From Streptomyces noursei (GTDB lineage: Bacteria > Actinomycetota > Actinomycetes > Streptomycetales > Streptomycetaceae): a stretch of 64,000 nt of DNA. Below, piece after piece: positions 62,478 through 64,000 of this stretch. Position numbers and translations under genes: made by a program. Position 1 is the stretch's first letter, and the number at the start of each line of letters is the position of its first letter. The stretch covers positions 5,332,001 to 5,396,000 of the forward strand of contig NZ_CP070326.1 in assembly GCF_016917755.1 (NCBI RefSeq), read 5' to 3'. The notes below the pieces were generated by a model. That model searched no databases. It was not told the origin of the DNA and saw only the letters and a program-made list of their open reading frames with translations.

Positions 62478-63451
62478 ATGGGCCCCTGTTTCCGCAGGTC
62501 TCTGGCCAGGCCGTAGAGCCCGGCGAGGTCCACTCCCTCGGGGAGCAGCCCCAGCTCGTAGGTGGGCAGGCCCAGGGCGGTCAGCTCGGCGTGCTGGGCG
62601 CGCTCCAGCTCGACCCGCTCGGCGTGCTCGCGCGCCTGCTCCAGCAGGGGGTCGATCAGACGCTCGGCGAGGCCGCCGCGGCGGGCGCCGCCCAGGCCGG
62701 CCTGGGAGAGCGCCTTGGCGATGCCGGCCCGGGCGCCGCGGGCGGCGACCTCCAGATCGCCGTTGTCCAGCAGCGCGGGGCGGGTCATGTTGATCACGAT
62801 GCCGCCCACCGGGATGCCGGCCTCGCGCAGCTCGGCGATGCCGTCGGCGGTCTCCTGGACGGGCATCTCCTCCAGGAGCGTCACCAGGTGCACCGCGGTC
62901 TCGGGGGACTTCAGGACCCGCATCACGGCCTGGGCCTGATTGTGGATCGGGCCGATCTTGGCCAGGCCGGCGACCTCGTCGTTGACGTTCAGGAAGCGGG
63001 TGACGCGGCCGGTGGGCGGGGCGTCCATCACGACCGCGTCATAGACGAACGCGCCGCTCTTGTCCTTGCGGCGGACGGCCTCGCACGCCTTGCCGGTCAG
63101 CAGGACGTCCCGCAGGCCGGGGGCGATGGTGGTGGCGAAGTCGATGGCGCCGAGCTTCTTCAGGGCCCGGCCGGCGCTGCCGAGCTTGTAGAACATCTGG
63201 AGGTAGTCCAGCAGGGCGCGCTCGGCGTCGATGGCCAGGGCGTGCACCTCACCGCCCCCGGGGGCCACCGCGATCTTGCGCTCCTCGTAGGGAAGCGCTT
63301 CGGTCTCGAACAGCTGGGCAATGCCCTGCCGGCCCTCGACCTCGACCAGGAGGGTACGGCGCCCCTCGGTGGCCAGGGCGAGGGCGAGGGCAGCGGCGAC
63401 CGTGGTCTTGCCGGTGCCGCCCTTGCCGCTGACGACATGGAGCCTGCTCAC
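62474..63451 (-). CDS. ArsA/GET3-like ATPase, first gene of pair
   Basis: 325 residues from GTG 63451, the normal N-terminus S-R-L-H-V-V-S-G-K-G-G-T-G-K-T-T (deviant Walker A at about 9-16). The longer frame to 63646 adds Pro/Arg-rich residues and overlaps the start of the divergent DUF4177 gene. Later motifs are T-L-L-V-E-V-E-G-R-Q (about 35-44) and Y-D-A-V-V-M-D-A-P-P-T-G-R. It is shorter than ArsA and single-domain, so it needs a partner, presumably the overlapping downstream gene. It is divergent from the DUF4177-RidA unit. Confidence 0.88.
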   Translation of the reverse strand: MSRLHVVSGKGGTGKTTVAAALALALATEGRRTLLVEVEGRQGIAQLFETEALPYEERKIAVAPGGGEVHALAIDAERALLDYLQMFYKLGSAGRALKKLGAIDFATTIAPGLRDVLLTGKACEAVRRKDKSGAFVYDAVVMDAPPTGRVTRFLNVNDEVAGLAKIGPIHNQAQAVMRVLKSPETAVHLVTLLEEMPVQETADGIAELREAGIPVGGIVINMTRPALLDNGDLEVAARGARAGIAKALSQAGLGGARRGGLAERLIDPLLEQAREHAERVELERAQHAELTALGLPTYELGLLPEGVDLAGLYGLARDLRKQGPI

Positions 63452-63604
63452 GGCAAGGAGCCTAACCAGTCCGCGTCCCGGGTACGCACGGGATACGCCT
63501 GGGAACCCCCGGAGATCCGCCCGCGCGCGGGCGGGGACGGGGTCGGGGATGCGCCCCAGGGGTCGCGGGCCGAGGGCGCCCGGCACAGGCATTACGCTCG
63601 GCCC

Positions 63605-63763
63605 ATGACCAAGTGGGAATACGCGACCGTGCCGCTCCTCGTGCACGCGACGAAGCAGATTCTGGACACCTGGGGCGAGGACGGCTGGGAGCTGGTCCAG
63701 GTCGTGCCGGGCCCGAACAACCCCGAGCAGCTGGTGGCTTACCTGAAGCGGGAGAAGGCGTGA
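63605..63763 (+). CDS. DUF4177 domain small protein, 52 aa
   Basis: ATG at 63605. The whole protein is the DUF4177 domain: K-W-E-Y-A-T-V-P-L, then I-L-D-T-W-G-E-D-G-W-E-L-V-Q-V-V-P, ending L-V-A-Y-L-K-R-E. TACGCT at 63594-63599 may be a -10 for a leaderless transcript. Its stop overlaps the GTG of the RidA gene, so the two are co-translated. The domain has no known activity. Confidence 0.85.
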   Translation: MTKWEYATVPLLVHATKQILDTWGEDGWELVQVVPGPNNPEQLVAYLKREKA

Positions 63764-64000
63764 GCGCCGTAGAGGAGAAGATCGCGTCGCTCGGCCTGAA
63801 GCTGCCGGAGGTCGTGCCGCCGCTGGCCACCTACCAGCCCGCGGTGCGCTCCGGCTCGTACGTCTTCACCTCCGGCCAGCTGCCCATGGTGGACGGCGCG
63901 CTGCCGGTCACCGGCAAGGTCGGTGCCGAGGTCAGCCCCGAGCAGGCCAAGGAGCTCGCCGCGGTCTGCGCGCTGAACGCGCTGGCCGCCGTGAAGTCCG
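63760..64000 (+). CDS. RidA family protein (3' end outside window)
   Basis: The GTG at 63760 overlaps the DUF4177 stop. The visible 80 residues are S-A-V-E-E-K-I-A-S-L-G-L-K-L-P-E, then Y-Q-P-A-V-R-S-G-S-Y-V-F-T-S-G-Q-L-P and G-K-V-G-A-E-V-S-P-E-Q-A. This is the YjgF/YER057c/UK114 fold. Classical RidA hydrolyses reactive enamine/imine intermediates, but this subclass (long N-terminus, G-Q-L-P) has not been assigned. The catalytic Arg and C-terminus lie beyond the window. Confidence 0.85.
   Translation, partial: MSAVEEKIASLGLKLPEVVPPLATYQPAVRSGSYVFTSGQLPMVDGALPVTGKVGAEVSPEQAKELAAVCALNALAAVKS

Overview
This is a Streptomyces chromosome segment, or one from a very close relative. The evidence is the GC-rich DNA with strong third-position GC bias, frequent GTG/TTG starts, a geosmin synthase, a WblA-type WhiB protein, an XRE/DUF397 pair, SARP and SpoIIE-phosphatase regulators, and the core order tRNA-Ser, SRP RNA, dnaX, ybaB, recR, lysC, asd.

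Layout. Bases 1-1840: tail of a DUF1266 protein, a small unknown gene and an XRE-DUF5753/DUF397 pair. Bases 1837-7320: ornithine/arginine metabolism (rocD, a dimethylargininase-type hydrolase, an Lrp regulator) and a GntR-MFS operon; a GlnR-box-like element lies between the divergent units. Bases 7342-13597: a Tat-exported amidohydrolase divergent from two overlapping ATP-grasp genes, then the bifunctional geosmin synthase. Bases 13899-25367: a PAS-GAF-SpoIIE-HATPase phosphatase, a Gly/Tyr-rich peptide, an ABC exporter, a TetR/F420-type oxidoreductase pair, DoxX, a second amidohydrolase, a glycosyltransferase and a second GntR regulator.

Bases 25540-33404 look like the remains of an integrated element. 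A 55-bp copy of the 3' half of tRNA-Ser(GGA) lies at the left end and the intact tRNA at the right end. A 3' fragment of a tRNA-Gly(CCC) lies just inside. I find no integrase. The cargo is an AfsR-like SARP-STAND-TPR regulator, a small membrane peptide, two genes truncated at one shared junction, a DUF305 lipoprotein and a CoiA-like nuclease gene.

Bases 33435-64000 are conserved core: SRP RNA, dnaX, YbaB, recR, DUF5063, lysC-asd, a sigma factor with a probable membrane partner, SURF1, peptidases, a methyltransferase, a duplicated-domain lipoprotein, an nSTAND1-WD40 protein, tRNA-Pro, a metallophosphoesterase, YqeY, a class A PBP, wblA, two ArsA-like ATPases, DUF4177 and RidA.

Notable regulatory reads: two GlnR-type boxes with shared flanks (4911, 9164); a perfect BldD-type palindrome before wblA; PafBC/RecA-NDp-type DNA-damage promoters placing the start codons of dnaX and the CoiA-like gene at the predicted transcript 5' end, with a weaker one at yqeY; a 24-bp perfect palindrome before the Tat amidohydrolase; and twin 15-bp operators between doxX and the second amidohydrolase. 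All of these are inferences from sequence patterns. No database search was possible.
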